15,378 nucleotides of DNA from an uncultured Clostridia bacterium (GTDB lineage Bacteria > Bacillota > Clostridia > Christensenellales > DUVY01). The stretch spans positions 1 through 15,378 of the forward strand of contig CALAYY010000071.1 of the NCBI GenBank assembly GCA_937895465.1. Reading direction: 5' to 3'. Position numbers and translations under genes: made by a program. The notes under the pieces were generated by a model. It saw nothing but the letters and a program-made list of their open reading frames with translations, did no database searches and was not told the origin of the DNA. The stretch's first letter is position 1. Each line of letters starts with the position of its first letter. Positions 13,731-15,378 of the stretch are shown piece after piece.

Positions 13731-14548
13731 CAGAGAAAAAAGAATTTAATTTAACACAATTTTTTAATGACCATATAATAGATTTCGCACTTATTGTCGC
13801 AATAGCAATATATATATTAGCACGAATTGCAAATATTGAAGAAAGCGGACTTACATGGCAACAACTTATCGCAGAAGGCGGAACTTCATACTTATTTGGA
13901 TTTTTAATTAAGCGGCTAATGGGCATTAAGGGCGTTATCAATGGAGAGAAAAATAAAAAAGTAATTACTGCTAATGAACTCTTTACAAAAACAAGAGATA
14001 AGATAACGCATATCATTGAAAAACTAGACGCATATTGTGACCGTAAAAATGAAACAGAAATAAAAAGGGTACAATCCATTATTCTTACGAGAGCAGGGCT
14101 TAAATATGAGGAATGGGCAAAACAATCCTATGACTATACAGCATTATCAGAGGTACAGAAGAAAGCGTATGATAGAGCTTCTTCTATTCAGATTGCATTA
14201 TTGAGTGCGGATAAATTGCTATCTTCAAATAACGAAAAAGACGAAACCAAGCGATTTGATTTTGGGCAGACATTAATGCAATTTATGGGCAAATCATCAG
14301 GTTGGGATTTGGCAGGGTCAGCATTATTTGGGACTTTTGCATTGGTACATTTAGTATTTAACGGATTTACATGGATAGCATTATTATATGGCGCTGTTCA
14401 AGTAGCTGTGTTTTTGATGTTTGGAGTATGGGCATATATGAAGCATTATTTGTTTGTGACCGAAACGCTTAGAGGGCAAACAATAAAAAAGATAAATTAT
14501 TTAGAAGAATTTTATAATGAGGAGCAGAATTATGGCAGCAATTCTTGA
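13727..14548 (+). CDS. Membrane protein with large central helical domain (273 aa)
   Basis: The product has an N-terminal membrane segment at about residues 18-34 (IDFALIVAIAIYILARI) and possibly a weak one at 52-66 (GTSYLFGFLIKRLMG). A soluble, highly charged helical domain of about 125 residues follows (70-190), with TRDKITHIIEKLDAYCDR and RVQSIILTRAGLKYEEWAKQ. Two C-terminal membrane segments lie at about 196-212 and 214-238 (WIALLYGAVQVAVFLMFGVW). The tail is charged and helical. The start overlaps the previous gene by ATGA, and the stop overlaps the internal virion protein gene by 17 bases, so all three membrane proteins and that gene are likely made together. Proteins of this layout occur in structural modules of some Firmicutes phages without known function. 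A virion or DNA-entry role is possible. Confidence 0.82.
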   Translation: MTEKKEFNLTQFFNDHIIDFALIVAIAIYILARIANIEESGLTWQQLIAEGGTSYLFGFLIKRLMGIKGVINGEKNKKVITANELFTKTRDKITHIIEKLDAYCDRKNETEIKRVQSIILTRAGLKYEEWAKQSYDYTALSEVQKKAYDRASSIQIALLSADKLLSSNNEKDETKRFDFGQTLMQFMGKSSGWDLAGSALFGTFALVHLVFNGFTWIALLYGAVQVAVFLMFGVWAYMKHYLFVTETLRGQTIKKINYLEEFYNEEQNYGSNS

Positions 14549-15378
14549 CAGATACTTATATGATGAGGGCAAAAAAAAGAAGCCTACTTTAGAAAACTAT
14601 TCACAGCCTACAGCACAACAAAATGACTACTATTCCAATCAAATGACATCGTTAGAACAGCTATACGGAAAACAGAAACAAGACTTAGCCTCACAGTACA
14701 ACACACAATTACAGCAGGAGGCAGTTGCCCAAAGAATGCGAGAGAAATATTTGGGCAATCAATTATCAGCTTATGGGATTAAAGATACAGGACTTGCCCA
14801 GAGTTCTTTAGTCAATCTTCAAAATGCCTATGGCACTCAAAGAGGAATTATAGGTCAAGGCTATCAGGGGGGGTTGGCAGGTCTTGAAAGTAATTACTTA
14901 ACGAACAGATCAAACCTAGAACAGTCGCAGTATGAAATGAACTTAGGGCAACAGCAGAACTTATACAATGACTTAGCAGGATATCTATCCCAAACAGAAA
15001 CCAAAGAACAAGCCGAATCATTGTTAGACAGATACAAGGGGAACATAGACGATACTCAATATAAGTTATTACAAGACCAGATAGGATTACAGGGTTATGG
15101 CGAGGTTAAACAAACAGAACAGCCCGTTACTATAACCAACCCTAAGAACACAGAGCAGACAAAGGCATCAAGCCTTAATGATGTAATGACAAGCATTAAA
15201 AATAGCACATGGAATAAAAGCGGTTGGGATAAATGGTGGAGCGATAATCCAGAGTTTACATATAACGGAACAAAATATAGAGTTGACACCACAACGAATT
15301 ATGCAGGTAAAAACAGCACAGCTATTAGAGAAATTAAAGCGATGACTACTAATGGTGTTACGAAGATTGTTACATACA
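14532..15378 (+). CDS. Internal (ejected) virion protein, N-terminal part; runs off the window
   Basis: The frame starts with ATG at 14532 after GGAG (14521-14524) and stays open for 282 codons to the end of the window. The protein is rich in Gln, Asn, Tyr and Leu and strongly helical in its first 170 residues: QQNDYYSNQMTSLEQLYGKQ, NQLSAYGIKDTGLAQSSLVN, NYLTNRSNLEQSQYEMNLGQ. Such amphipathic Gln- and Gly-rich sequences, with the motif DTGLAQSSLVNL, are seen in podovirus internal core or ejection proteins that leave the head with the DNA and line a channel through the envelope. A beta-type segment begins at about residue 225 (SGWDKWWSDNPEFTYNGT). The position after tail genes agrees with this. 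The full length and any enzymatic domain, such as a transglycosylase, cannot be seen. Confidence 0.75.
   Translation, partial: MAAILDRYLYDEGKKKKPTLENYSQPTAQQNDYYSNQMTSLEQLYGKQKQDLASQYNTQLQQEAVAQRMREKYLGNQLSAYGIKDTGLAQSSLVNLQNAYGTQRGIIGQGYQGGLAGLESNYLTNRSNLEQSQYEMNLGQQQNLYNDLAGYLSQTETKEQAESLLDRYKGNIDDTQYKLLQDQIGLQGYGEVKQTEQPVTITNPKNTEQTKASSLNDVMTSIKNSTWNKSGWDKWWSDNPEFTYNGTKYRVDTTTNYAGKNSTAIREIKAMTTNGVTKIVTY

Overview
The window is a contiguous virion-structure module of a tailed phage or prophage, with every gene on the + strand. The order is that of a short-tailed (podovirus, P22/T7-like) particle: small and large terminase, portal, scaffold, coat, decoration-like protein, head-tail adaptor, tail nozzle, tail fibre, and an internal (ejected) virion protein cut by the right edge. 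No long tail-tube, tape-measure or baseplate genes lie between the adaptor and the fibre. The DNA is AT-rich, rich in ATA and AGA codons, uses strong AGGAG-type ribosome binding sites and uses TGA as a stop. This suggests a low-GC host such as Firmicutes or Acholeplasma-like Mollicutes, but the host is not proven. One gene encodes a lipoprotein with a signal peptide, so the host must have a lipoprotein export and processing pathway.

Layout. 1-2028: terminase pair and a tiny GTG-started membrane protein. 2015-3953: portal and a small zinc-ribbon protein. 3939-4070: a terminator-like hairpin followed by two copies of a conserved ~50-nt element ending at the scaffold ribosome binding site. 4071-6846: scaffold, major capsid protein, decoration-like protein and head-tail adaptor. 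6843-9256: the tail nozzle gene, split into two reading frames at a 31-bp inverted repeat. 9253-11962: repeat-rich tail fibre and two small proteins. 11969-12823: a self-contained promoter, lipoprotein gene and terminator with the architecture of a moron. 12836-14548: three consecutive membrane proteins with overlapping genes. 14532 to the end: the start of an internal virion protein.

How the genes work together. The terminase packages DNA through the portal into a scaffold-assembled coat shell. The adaptor and nozzle extend the portal into a short tail, the fibre binds the host, and the last gene probably encodes a protein ejected with the DNA. Many neighbours overlap by ATGA or a few bases, which implies translational coupling. 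The lipoprotein cassette can be expressed independently and may change the host surface, for example in superinfection exclusion or lysogenic conversion. The points most worth checking are the hairpin and frame switch in the nozzle gene, the tandem element upstream of the scaffold, the lipoprotein cassette, and the membrane-protein trio.
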